From: Paraburkholderia antibiotica
Lineage (GTDB): Bacteria; Pseudomonadota; Gammaproteobacteria; Burkholderiales; Burkholderiaceae
Length of the DNA stretch: 64,000 nt
Assembly: GCF_012927125.1 (NCBI RefSeq)
Contig: NZ_JABBFZ010000001.1
Span: forward strand, 496,001 to 560,000
Direction: 5' to 3'
Shown here: in pieces, positions 1-9,175 of the stretch
How the letters are laid out: each line of letters starts with the position of its first letter
Numbering within the stretch: position 1 is the first letter of the stretch
Made by a program: the position numbers and the translations under genes
The notes under the pieces: model-generated
Database searches by the model: none
What the model was told of the DNA's origin: nothing
What the model saw: only the letters and a program-made list of their open reading frames with translations

Positions 1-1
1 G

Positions 2-874
2 GGCTTGGCCCTGAACGACGAACGTTATTCGCCGGGCCCCGCGCCTTTGATCCATGTGCAGAACGTCGATTTCTACGTAACGGGGCGCATCGGCTTTCAC
101 GTGCGTTCGCTCGACGCGCAGATGGTGCCGAAAAAGCCCGGCGAGCCAGTCGATTTCGACGATCCGAATCAGTACGACATCCACATCATCGGCGGCGAAG
201 TCGTCGAGCCGTGGCCCGCGATGGCGGCGCTCTTCAACGACTATCTGCTCGACTATCAGCCGCGCTCGCTGAACGACCTGCAACTGACGCCTGCCGACGG
301 CAAGCTCGAAGTAACGGGCGGCATCAAGCTGTGGAATCACTTCCCGGGCGTGTGGCTGCCGACTACGATGAGCGGCACGATCACCGCCGAGGACGAGCGG
401 CATCTGGTGTATCGGCCGAGCTCGGTGAAGGTGCTCGGCGTGCCGCAGGCGGGACTGCTGCGCGCGCTCGACATTCCGCTCGCGTCGTTGACGCCGTTCG
501 CGCGCAAGGGCGTCGCGCTGAGCGGCAACGAACTCGTGTTCGATCAGTACACGGTGTTTCCGCCGCCGGTGCTGGTGTCGCGTCTCGCGAGCGCGGCCGT
601 CACCGACGAAGGCCTCGTGCTGAAATTCAAGCGTACTGGCGCGAGCGTCGCTAAGCCGCCGGTGGGCGCGGGCACCAGCTTCGTGTGGATCGAATCCGGC
701 GACGTGAAGATGTTCAACTCGCTGGTGACGAACACGCGCACCTATATCGAGGACAGCTCGAACGCAGGCCCGATGAAGTTCGATCTCTACGGCTATCGCC
801 GCGACGTGTCGAAGGGGACGGTGCGCATGGGCGAGGACGGCACGCTCAGCGTCGACCTGGCGGCGCGGAAGTAG
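2..874 (+). CDS. hypothetical protein, 5' end outside window
   Basis: The frame is open to the left edge of the window and ends at a TAG, so only the C-terminal part (about 290 residues) is visible. A TTG at 5-7 could be read as a start but nothing marks it as one. The visible part is rich in beta-strand-like segments and has no membrane helix. I do not recognise the family. It converges on the inositol operon, whose last gene ends about 95 bp away on the other strand. Whether it is part of an upstream operon cannot be judged from this window. Confidence 0.6.
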   Translation, partial: GLALNDERYSPGPAPLIHVQNVDFYVTGRIGFHVRSLDAQMVPKKPGEPVDFDDPNQYDIHIIGGEVVEPWPAMAALFNDYLLDYQPRSLNDLQLTPADGKLEVTGGIKLWNHFPGVWLPTTMSGTITAEDERHLVYRPSSVKVLGVPQAGLLRALDIPLASLTPFARKGVALSGNELVFDQYTVFPPPVLVSRLASAAVTDEGLVLKFKRTGASVAKPPVGAGTSFVWIESGDVKMFNSLVTNTRTYIEDSSNAGPMKFDLYGYRRDVSKGTVRMGEDGTLSVDLAARK

Positions 875-944
875 GGGGCGTAGGGTGCGGTAACGCCGCG
901 CGAATGTTGAGTTGCGGCGTCACCGTATTGGCACTATTCAGGTG

Positions 945-960
945 TGCATCACGTGATGCA
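945..960. promoter_or_regulatory. perfect 16-bp palindrome
   Basis: TGCATCACGTGATGCA is a perfect loop-free palindrome lying between the two convergent stop codons of the hypothetical gene and iolB. A palindrome without a loop looks more like a protein-binding site than a terminator, and no T-run follows on either strand. Its role is unknown. Confidence 0.35.
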
Positions 961-968
961 GATCATCG

Positions 969-1769
969 TTAAGCATCCTTATTAATGATCCATTCGTGCG
1001 CCGGGTCGTTATTGAAATGCCAGAGCCGCTGGCTGCCCGCCATCACGTTCAGATAATACGAGTCGTACCCGTACGGCACGACGACCGGATGATAGCCGCG
1101 CGGCACCATCACGACGTCGTGATCCTCGACCGCCATCGATTCGTCGATATCGCGCGAATCGGTGTACACGCGCTGGAACGCGAAACCTTGCGGCGGATCG
1201 AGCCGGTGATAATAGGTTTCCTCGAGCGAGCTTTCGTGCGGGATGTTGTCGGTGTCGTGCTTGTGCGGCGGATAGCTCGACGCATGACCGCCCGGTGTTT
1301 TCACTTCGACCACCAGCAGCGCTTCGGCCGGCTCGGTCTGCGGAAGAATATCGCAGACGTAGCGCGTATTCAGCGATTTGCCGCGCGTCGAGCGTTTCAT
1401 CGACGCGGGTTCGATCAGCCGCCCCGGATAAACGCCGCGAGCCGGCGCGCTGGCCACGCCGATCTCGGCATCGCGGCACGCACGTATCGTCGCGCGCCGG
1501 TTCGGCGGCAGATAGACCGCGTACGGCGCCGCATCCTCGAACACGCTGTCGCGCGAACCGAGCGACGTCCACGTCGTGTTCGGCGTGTCGATATCGACGG
1601 CGCCGCTCAGCACGACAATGCACACCTCGCGCCCCGGCTCGAACACGTGCACGACTTCGTTCGGGCCGAGCCGGTACGCGGCGAATCCGACGTAATGCCA
1701 GTTGGCCGACTCCGGCGTCACGCGCGCGATCGTCTGGCTCTCGCGCTGTGCCTTCACCAATAGACTCAT
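969..1769 (-). CDS. iolB: 5-deoxy-glucuronate isomerase
   Basis: A 266-residue bicupin protein that isomerises 5-deoxy-glucuronate to 5-dehydro-2-deoxy-gluconate (DKG), the step before IolC in cytosolic inositol breakdown. The second half carries the metal-binding signature, with PPHKHDTDNIPHE followed by EETYYHR and VMVPRGYHPV. The ATG was chosen because AGGAGG stands about 6 nt upstream; the frame stays open further upstream through a 12-bp repeat array, but without a ribosome binding site. It is the last gene of the minus-strand operon and is separated from iolE by 86 bp, unlike the tight junctions earlier in the operon. Family length is normal. Confidence 0.93.
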   Translation of the reverse strand: MSLLVKAQRESQTIARVTPESANWHYVGFAAYRLGPNEVVHVFEPGREVCIVVLSGAVDIDTPNTTWTSLGSRDSVFEDAAPYAVYLPPNRRATIRACRDAEIGVASAPARGVYPGRLIEPASMKRSTRGKSLNTRYVCDILPQTEPAEALLVVEVKTPGGHASSYPPHKHDTDNIPHESSLEETYYHRLDPPQGFAFQRVYTDSRDIDESMAVEDHDVVMVPRGYHPVVVPYGYDSYYLNVMAGSQRLWHFNNDPAHEWIINKDA

Positions 1770-1798
1770 AGTCCCTCCTGTCCCATGCAAGCGGCTTA

Positions 1799-1863
1799 TT
1801 GCAGTGAGTATTGCCTCGTGTGTTGCAGCGCTTATTGCACCATGTGTTGCACCGTTTATTGCA
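1799..1863. repeat. 12-bp tandem array (six units)
   Basis: The core TTGCA (one variant TTGCC) recurs at 1799, 1811, 1823, 1835, 1847 and 1859, exactly every 12 bp. On the coding strand of the operon the unit is roughly TGCAAYAMRCGS. The array fills the iolE-iolB gap, starts in the iolE stop region and ends about 30 bp before the iolB start codon. Because 12 is divisible by 3 the iolB frame remains open through it. Confidence 0.85.
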
Positions 1864-2773
1864 CAGTATCCTCCGGTATCCCGACCGGCGCATCGACGAG
1901 CGAGCGCAACGTTCGGTACCCCTTCTGCGCGTACTCGAACGACGGCGCGACCACCGGGTCCTGTTCTGCCTCGACCACCAGCCAGCCGCAATAACCATGC
2001 CGCTTGAGCCGTCCGATGATCCCCGCAAAATCCACCGCGCCATCGCCCGGCACCGTGAACGCGCCGGCGATCACCGCGTCGAGAAAACTCCAGTTGCGAT
2101 TGCGCGCGAGCTTCGTCACCGCGGGCCGCACGTCCTTGCAATGCACATGACAGACGCGCGCGATGTGCCGGTCGAGCACGGCCAGCGGATCGCCGCCCGC
2201 GAACGTGATGTGCCCGGCGTCGAATAGCAGGCCGACCGCGTCGCTCGTGCGCGCCATCAGCTGATCGACGTCGGCGGGCGTTTCGACGTACGCGCCCATG
2301 TGATGGTGATACGCGAGCCGCAGGCCGCGAGACAACGTGTAGCGGGCGAATTCGTCGACGCGCGCCGCGTACGCGGCCCATTGCGCGTCGCCGAAAAAAC
2401 GCGGCCGTTGATAGAGTGGCCGCGCCGCGCCCTGGATCGAATCGGCGACTTCGCCATACACCATCACCGTGGCGCCGTTCTGCGCGAGCAGGTCGAGGTG
2501 CGGGCCGACCGCGGCGATTTCTTCCGCGACGCCGCGTCGGGCCAATTGTCCCGAGTACCAGCCGGACACCAGCGCGAGATCGTATTGCGCGAAGAGCGTC
2601 TTCAGCGCTTGCGGCTCGCGCGGAAACTTGTTGCCGAGCTCGAAGCCCTGATAGCCGATCTGGCGGCCTTCGGTCAGCGCGACGTCGAGCGGTGTCTCGC
2701 CGCCGAGCGACGGCAAATCGTCGTTCATCCACGACAGCGGATTAATGCCGATGCGTACGTCGAAAGCACTCAT
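1856..2773 (-). CDS. iolE: myo-inosose-2 dehydratase
   Basis: A 305-residue TIM-barrel (AP endonuclease 2 / xylose isomerase-like) enzyme that dehydrates scyllo-inosose to a diketone. The N-terminus IGINPLSWMNDD is characteristic of IolE, and metal-ligand segments such as YHHHMGAYVE, FDAGHITFAGG, HVHCKDVR and VVEAEQDP are intact. It starts 10 nt after the iolD stop; GAGGG overlapping that stop serves as ribosome binding site. Its TAA stop lies in the first unit of the 12-bp tandem array. Full length for the family. Confidence 0.94.
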   Translation of the reverse strand: MSAFDVRIGINPLSWMNDDLPSLGGETPLDVALTEGRQIGYQGFELGNKFPREPQALKTLFAQYDLALVSGWYSGQLARRGVAEEIAAVGPHLDLLAQNGATVMVYGEVADSIQGAARPLYQRPRFFGDAQWAAYAARVDEFARYTLSRGLRLAYHHHMGAYVETPADVDQLMARTSDAVGLLFDAGHITFAGGDPLAVLDRHIARVCHVHCKDVRPAVTKLARNRNWSFLDAVIAGAFTVPGDGAVDFAGIIGRLKRHGYCGWLVVEAEQDPVVAPSFEYAQKGYRTLRSLVDAPVGIPEDTVQ

Positions 2774-2783
2774 GGGTGAGCCC

Positions 2784-4805
2784 TCATTCGTGGTGATCGC
2801 CTGATGCGGGAGCGGGCGCGGCAGCAGCGGGCGTCGGCGCCTCGGCGCGCGCGGCGAGCTGCGCCGCGTATTTCGCGTGGGCGTCGCGCACTTCGGGGCG
2901 TGTCGACACTTCGGGCACCGCGACTTCCCACCACCAACCGCCGTCTTCGGTGGTGCGCGCGGGATCGGTGTCGATGCTGATCACGTAGGTGCGTTCGGCC
3001 GCGCGGGCGCGTTGCAGCGCCGCTTCGAGTTCGGCGAGATTGTGCGCATGCTCGGCCTGCGCGCCGAGCGCGCGCGCATGCGCGGCGAAGTCGATGCGCG
3101 GCACACCTTGCGGACCGTGCGCGCAGTCGTCGAGCAGGTTGTTGAACGGCGCGCCACCGCATGCCTGCTGCAGGCGATTGATGCAGCCGAAGCCGCGATT
3201 GTCGAGCACCACGACGATCAGCTTCGCGCCGAGCATCACCGAACTCGCGATCTCGCTGTTCATCATCAGATAGCTGCCGTCGCCGAGTATCACGATCACC
3301 TCGCGGTCGGGGCGCGCGAGCTTCACGCCGAGACCGCCGGCGATTTCGTAGCCCATGCACGAGTAGCCGTATTCGACGTGATAGGCGCCGGGCCGGCCCG
3401 CGCGCCACAGCTTGTGCAGCTCGGCGGGCAGCGTGCCGGCCGCGCACACGACGATGTCGTCGCTCGCGGAGTGTGGATGCGAGCGCTGCACCGCGCCGAT
3501 CACGTCGCCTTCGTACGGCAGCACGCCGTCGCGCTGCGGCGCATGCGTGAGCGTGCTGACGGTGTCGCGCCAGCCGGCCGAGAGCTTTTGTGCGCGCGCG
3601 GTCCATGCACGTTCGGCATGCCAGCCTTGCAGCGGTCCGGCGAGCGCATCGAGCGCGAGCTTCGCATCGGCCTGAACGACGAAGCCGCGATGCTTGAGCG
3701 CGTCGAACGCGTTCGCGTTGAGCGCGATCACGTCGGCCTGCGTGAACAGCGTATTCGAGCCGGTCGTGAAGTCCTGCAGGCGCGTGCCGATCGCGAGCAC
3801 GCAGTCGGCGTCGTGCGCGAGCGCGTTCGCGGCCGACGAGCCGGTCACGCCGAGCGCGCCCGCGTTCAGCGGATCGTTCCATGCGAGCGCGCTTTTGCCG
3901 GCCTGGGTCTCCGTAACCGGCACGCCATGCGCGTGGGCGAAACGCTGCAGCGCGTCGGCCGCGCGGCTGTACAGCACGCCGCCACCGGCGACGATCAGCG
4001 GGCGCTGCGCTTGCCGCAAGCGCGCGCAGGCGGCATCGATGTCGTCGCTGCGCGGTGCGGGTGCGTGAAAGCGCACGACTCGCGGTGTGAAGAAGTCCGC
4101 CGGGAAATCCCATGCCTGCGCCTGCACGTCCTGCGGCAACGCGAGCGTGACCGGTCCGCACGACGCGGCATCGGTCAGCACATGGATAGCGCGCGGCAAC
4201 GCACTGAGCAATTGCGCCGGATGCACGATACGGTCGAAGTAACGCGAGAGCGGCTTGAACGCATCGTTCGCGGATACGCCGCCGTCGCTGAAGTCTTCGA
4301 GCTGCTGCAACACCGGATCGGGCGCGCGCGAGACGAAGATATCGCCGGGCAGCAGCAACACCGGCAAACGGTTCACGTGGGCGAGCGCGGCGGCGGTCAG
4401 CAGGTTGGTCGCGCCGGGTCCGATCGACGTCGTCACGGCCATCATGCGGCGGCGGAAGTGCGCCTTCGCATACGCGATCGCACTATGGGCCATCGCCTGT
4501 TCGTTGTGCGCGCGCAGGGTCGGCAGTGTGTCGCGATGCTGGTACAACGCCTCGCCGATACCCGCGACGTTGCCGTGACCGAAGATCGCGAATACGCCGC
4601 CGAACAGCGGTTCGACGCCGTGGCCGTCTTCGCTCGCGACGCGCTGCGCGGCCAGATAGCGCACCAGCGCCTGGGCCATCGTCAGGCGAATCGTGCCGCC
4701 GCTGCGCGGCTGCGCGTGCGTATGTGCGTCCGGTTGCGCTTGCGTTGACGCGGGCGTGGCGCCGCTCGCGGATGAGATGTCGTCGTGCCTGCTGCGCTCG
4801 TTCAT
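2784..4805 (-). CDS. iolD: 3D-(3,5/4)-trihydroxycyclohexane-1,2-dione hydrolase
   Basis: A 673-residue thiamine-diphosphate enzyme that opens the C-C ring of the inosose dehydration product to 5-deoxy-glucuronate. The recognisable IolD core starts at about residue 38 (TIRLTMAQALVRYLAAQ) and includes IFGHGNVAGIGEAL, AHNEQAMAHSA with the ThDP-activating Glu, and the C-terminal ThDP motif GDGSYLMMNSEI...DNRGFG. An extra 37-residue, Ser/His/Gln-rich leader precedes the core. The ATG overlaps the iolC stop as ATGA (4802-4805), so translation is probably coupled; no internal ATG lies between it and the core, which supports the long form. Confidence 0.93.
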   Translation of the reverse strand: MNERSRHDDISSASGATPASTQAQPDAHTHAQPRSGGTIRLTMAQALVRYLAAQRVASEDGHGVEPLFGGVFAIFGHGNVAGIGEALYQHRDTLPTLRAHNEQAMAHSAIAYAKAHFRRRMMAVTTSIGPGATNLLTAAALAHVNRLPVLLLPGDIFVSRAPDPVLQQLEDFSDGGVSANDAFKPLSRYFDRIVHPAQLLSALPRAIHVLTDAASCGPVTLALPQDVQAQAWDFPADFFTPRVVRFHAPAPRSDDIDAACARLRQAQRPLIVAGGGVLYSRAADALQRFAHAHGVPVTETQAGKSALAWNDPLNAGALGVTGSSAANALAHDADCVLAIGTRLQDFTTGSNTLFTQADVIALNANAFDALKHRGFVVQADAKLALDALAGPLQGWHAERAWTARAQKLSAGWRDTVSTLTHAPQRDGVLPYEGDVIGAVQRSHPHSASDDIVVCAAGTLPAELHKLWRAGRPGAYHVEYGYSCMGYEIAGGLGVKLARPDREVIVILGDGSYLMMNSEIASSVMLGAKLIVVVLDNRGFGCINRLQQACGGAPFNNLLDDCAHGPQGVPRIDFAAHARALGAQAEHAHNLAELEAALQRARAAERTYVISIDTDPARTTEDGGWWWEVAVPEVSTRPEVRDAHAKYAAQLAARAEAPTPAAAAPAPASGDHHE

Positions 4806-6826
4806 GCGGCCTGCTCCTGGTGAACACGCGGCGACGTGCCGTGCGGCGCCTGGGGACCGCGTGCGGCTCGCCACGCGGCGATCAGCGTTTCGAACGTATG
4901 ACGTACACGCGCGATCAGTTCGTCGTGGCCGATCTCGCCGGCGAGCCACGCATGGCCCGGCTCGTGAAAGATCGTGCGGCCGACCGTGAAGCCGCGGCAC
5001 GTGGCCGACTGCGCGGCCGCGCGAAAGCCGTCGCTCAATTGCTCGACGCCGGCCGACAAGCCGAGCAGCACGACCCCGCGGCAATACGGATCGCGCTCGG
5101 CGATCAGCGCGTCGATCGCCTGCCATTGCGCGGCGTCCATCGGTTCGAGCTTCCACCACTCGGGGTAGAGGCCGAGGTTGTACAGACGCTTCAGCGCGCG
5201 ATACACGATGTCCGGTCCTTGCGGCAACGACGCATGCTTCGGCGGAATCACCTCGAACAGCAGTTCGTGGCCGCTCGCCTGCGTCGCGTCGTAGAGCGCG
5301 CGCAATTGCGCTTCCTGTTCGAGGCGCTGCTCGATCGGTTCGTCCGGATGGAACTGCACGAGACACTTCGCGATGTGCTCGCGCGGCCAAGCTGTCAGCG
5401 TAGTGCCGATCGAGCGGCCATGATCGAACACCAGCGGCACCGAGCCAGGCAATTCGACCGGACGGCCGATCCACCAGCCGCGGCTGGTCGCGGCATTCAA
5501 CGCGTCCTGACCGTAGCGGTCGTCGATCAGGACACCGATGCGTCCTTGCAGGTTCAAATCGCGTTCGGTCTGCGCGACCGCCTCGACAAATAAGCCCTTC
5601 AAACAGGCGATGCGCGCCTCATCCGTGCCGGTCTGCTGCGCGAGTTCGAAGAACGGATTGCGATGGTCGAACGCGAAGCCGAGCACTTCGGGCCACGGCT
5701 TGCGCGCCGGCGATACGCGATGCAGCCGCGCAAGCTGCGCGTCGCGATCTGGCCTACGCATACGCTGCGGATCGCGCTGGGCTTCGCGCAGGAAGTAGTC
5801 GAGTTCGGCCGGCGTCGGCATCGCCGGGGCGCAGCCGTGCCGCGACACGACCAGCGCGCCGCTCGCATTCGCGGCGCGCGCACAGGCATCGAGCGGTCGA
5901 TCGCGAAGCCAGCCGGACAGGAAGCCTGAAGCGAACGCATCGCCTGCGCCAAGCACGTTCAGGACCTCGACTTCGACGCCGCCCTGGACCGGCACGTCGT
6001 CGAGCGAGGCCGGCACTTTGCCGTCGATAATCTGACAGCCGAGCGGCCCGCGCTTGAGCACGAGCGTGGCGGGCGTCACCGCGCGCACCGCCGTGAGCGC
6101 GTCGATCAGTTCGCTCTTGCCGCCGGCGATACGAAATTCTTCCTCGGTGCCGATCACCAGATCGAACAGCGGCAGGATCCGCTGCAAATGCGCGGTGACG
6201 CCTTCGCTGGCAATAAAGCGCGTTTCGCCATCGGCCTTGCCGGTGAGGCCCCACAGCACCGGCCGATAGTCGATGTCGAGCACGGTGCGCACGTCGTTGC
6301 GACGCGCGTAGTCGAGCGCGCGGCGGCTCGCGCGGTTCACCTGCTCGGTCGAGAAATGCGTGCCGGTAATCAGCAATGCTTTCGAGGAAGCAATAAAAGC
6401 TTCGTCGAAATCGGCTTCGTCGATCGCCATGTCGGCGCAGTTCTCGCGATAGAAGATCAGCGGGAACGTATCGCGGTCCTTCAGACCCAGCAGCACGAGC
6501 GCGGTCAGCCGTTCGCGGTCGATGCGCACGTGGCTCACGTCGCAGCCTTCCTGCGCGAGCGTTTCGGTCAGGAAGCGTCCCATGTGATCGTCGCCGACAC
6601 GCGCGAGCATCGCCGCGTCGAGCCCGAGGCGCGCGCAGCCGAACGCGATGTTCGCCGACGATCCACCCAGATACTTCGCGAAGCTCGACACGTCTTCGAG
6701 CCGCGCGCCGACCTGCTGCGCGTACAGATCGACGGCGAGCCGGCCGAGGCAGACGATGTCGCGCACGCGGCCCGGCGCGAAGCGGCTGACCGGTGCCGCG
6801 CTGCTGGAGGTGCTGGATTGAGCCAT
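4802..6826 (-). CDS. iolC: 5-dehydro-2-deoxygluconokinase fused to DUF2090 aldolase-like domain
   Basis: A 674-residue two-domain protein. Residues ~20-335 are a PfkB/ribokinase-fold kinase (GRLAVDLYAQQ near the start, GGSSANIA, catalytic NVLGAGDAFASGF) that phosphorylates DKG. Residues ~350-650 are a DUF2090 domain, the family associated with DKG-6-phosphate aldolase (IolJ role), which would yield DHAP and malonate semialdehyde. The fusion explains why no separate iolJ lies in the operon. The kinase domain is intact. AGGA lies upstream of the ATG, and the stop overlaps iolD by 4 nt. Aldolase activity of the second domain is known for the family but inferred here. Confidence 0.92.
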   Translation of the reverse strand: MAQSSTSSSAAPVSRFAPGRVRDIVCLGRLAVDLYAQQVGARLEDVSSFAKYLGGSSANIAFGCARLGLDAAMLARVGDDHMGRFLTETLAQEGCDVSHVRIDRERLTALVLLGLKDRDTFPLIFYRENCADMAIDEADFDEAFIASSKALLITGTHFSTEQVNRASRRALDYARRNDVRTVLDIDYRPVLWGLTGKADGETRFIASEGVTAHLQRILPLFDLVIGTEEEFRIAGGKSELIDALTAVRAVTPATLVLKRGPLGCQIIDGKVPASLDDVPVQGGVEVEVLNVLGAGDAFASGFLSGWLRDRPLDACARAANASGALVVSRHGCAPAMPTPAELDYFLREAQRDPQRMRRPDRDAQLARLHRVSPARKPWPEVLGFAFDHRNPFFELAQQTGTDEARIACLKGLFVEAVAQTERDLNLQGRIGVLIDDRYGQDALNAATSRGWWIGRPVELPGSVPLVFDHGRSIGTTLTAWPREHIAKCLVQFHPDEPIEQRLEQEAQLRALYDATQASGHELLFEVIPPKHASLPQGPDIVYRALKRLYNLGLYPEWWKLEPMDAAQWQAIDALIAERDPYCRGVVLLGLSAGVEQLSDGFRAAAQSATCRGFTVGRTIFHEPGHAWLAGEIGHDELIARVRHTFETLIAAWRAARGPQAPHGTSPRVHQEQAA

Positions 6827-6842
6827 GGAGAGTCCTGAGTAG

Positions 6843-7661
<819 letters not shown>

Positions 7662-7674
7662 CGTGAACGTCCTC

Positions 7675-8853
7675 CTAACGCGACGCCGCGACGCGGCCGC
7701 GCACGTAGTGGTTGAACAGCACGGCGAACAGCAGCATCACGCCGAGGAACACGCGGAACCAGTCGGAATCGACATTGGTGTAGGTGATGCCGATCTGCAC
7801 GACGCCGAAGATCAGCGCGCCGAAGCACGCACCGACTACCGAACCGTAGCCGCCGGTGAGCAGCGTGCCGCCGATCACGGCGGCGATGATCGCTTCGAAT
7901 TCCGCCTGCAAACCGCGATCGGCCGCGGCCGAGCCGATATCGCAAACTTGTAGCACCGCATACAGGCACGAGCAGAACGCGGTCAGCACGAAGAGCGAAA
8001 TCTTCACGCGCCGCACGGGCACGCCGACGTTCTTGGCCGCGTTCGCATCGCCGCCGACCGCGAAGATCCAGTTGCCGAAGCGGGTCTTCGCGAGCGTGAA
8101 CGCGCAGACCACCGCGAGCGCGAGCCACCACAGCAGCACTTTCGGAATGCCCGGCACGAGCGGCGTGCCGTTGTCGAGCATCTTCACGAGGCCGAGATGA
8201 CCGAGCCAGACGAACACGCCTCTGAACGCGACGCCCTGGAAGAACGTGTGCGCGAACCAGTCCTGACGCGCGACGTCGCCGACGCCGGAGATGATCGTGC
8301 GATCGGCGAATTTCACCGACAGCGCGAGCGTGAGACCGCGCAGGATGAACAGGAACGCGAGCGTGACGATGAACGACGGCAGTCGCGTGCGCATCACGAG
8401 ATAGCCGTTGAGCGCACCGAGCAGCATCGAGCCGACGAACGCGAACAGGATCGCGAGCCAGATCGGCCAGTGGAAGTACATGCTCGGCAGCGCGACCATC
8501 ATGCCGGCGAAACCGATCATCGAGCCGATCGACAGATCGAACTCGCCGGCGATCATCAGCATGCACGCGCCGACCGAGATCAGGCCGAGATAGGCGGCGA
8601 CCTGCGACCAGTTCATGATGCCGTCGAGGTTGAACATCCCCGAGTTGCCGGCCGCGATGCCGAATACGAGGAACACCATCACGGTGCCGGCCAGCGCGGC
8701 GAATTCCGGGCGCCCGAGCAGGTGGCGGAACCACGATTCGCGGCGCACGCGCTCGTCCGACGCGACGGGCGTCGCAGCCTGTGCCGACGGGTCCTGCGGG
8801 TCGGGCGGGGGCGGCTTGCGGTGCGAAGGATGGAAGAGGTCGGCGACACCCAT
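7675..8853 (-). CDS. sugar ABC transporter permease (inositol uptake)
   Basis: A 392-residue inner-membrane permease of the BPD_transp_2 (RbsC/FrcC) family with about ten hydrophobic helices after a Pro-rich cytoplasmic N-terminus of ~55 residues. Typical family segments are [44 protein letters not shown] and [17 protein letters not shown]. The ATG at 8853 has AGGAGA upstream; the frame is open for 78 more codons but without a credible start signal. It is separated from the ibpA-like gene by 322 bp and followed 13 bp later by the ATPase. Context suggests an iatP-like role. Confidence 0.88.
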   Translation of the reverse strand: MGVADLFHPSHRKPPPPDPQDPSAQAATPVASDERVRRESWFRHLLGRPEFAALAGTVMVFLVFGIAAGNSGMFNLDGIMNWSQVAAYLGLISVGACMLMIAGEFDLSIGSMIGFAGMMVALPSMYFHWPIWLAILFAFVGSMLLGALNGYLVMRTRLPSFIVTLAFLFILRGLTLALSVKFADRTIISGVGDVARQDWFAHTFFQGVAFRGVFVWLGHLGLVKMLDNGTPLVPGIPKVLLWWLALAVVCAFTLAKTRFGNWIFAVGGDANAAKNVGVPVRRVKISLFVLTAFCSCLYAVLQVCDIGSAAADRGLQAEFEAIIAAVIGGTLLTGGYGSVVGACFGALIFGVVQIGITYTNVDSDWFRVFLGVMLLFAVLFNHYVRGRVAASR

Positions 8854-9175
8854 TGCAGCTCTCCTTGAGACGCCGTCGGACTGCGGGTCGACGCAGTGCG
8901 CTTGGGCGTTGATGCAGGTGAAGGCGGCACGTAAAAAGTGGACGTGCAAGCGGTGTGCGAACGGCCTCGCGAGGGCGGCGTTCGCGCTGGCATCACAAAG
9001 CGAAGCAGTGCAGTGCGGGGCAGAGCGGAGCGGCGACGCGTGCGCAGTCAGGGAGCCAGGCCGTTCAGAGCCTGTCATGCGTGGCAACGCTTGCTATTCG
9101 TTGCCGTCCGCAGCTCTTCGTCGCACACGTGCCGCGATCGTTGGCGCCGCCGTCGTGCGGCGCCGGCTCATCCGT
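8854..9175 (-). other. 322-bp gap in the inositol operon
   Basis: No gene is visible between the binding-protein stop and the permease start. The only clear element is the hairpin directly after the binding-protein gene, listed separately. The rest is ordinary high-GC sequence without a promoter I can defend. Confidence 0.5.
9143..9164 (-). promoter_or_regulatory. intercistronic hairpin after ibpA-like gene
   Basis: GGCGCCGC and GCGGCGCC form a perfect 8-bp stem with a 6-nt loop, 11 bp past the binding-protein stop. No U-run follows in the direction of transcription, so it is not a standard terminator. Such hairpins after binding-protein genes commonly protect the upstream mRNA end and raise binding-protein level over membrane components; that role is inferred. 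Confidence 0.5.

Noticed and set aside
1785..1994. Cys-rich plus-strand frame over the 12-bp repeats
   Set aside because: The Cys/Tyr pattern is simply the tandem repeat read in one frame; it has no ribosome binding site and overlaps iolE.
2877..4748. Long plus-strand frame opposite iolD
   Set aside because: A high-GC shadow of iolD with Arg/His/Ala-rich sequence and no recognised motif; many similar shadows exist opposite prpE, valS, relA and other genes.
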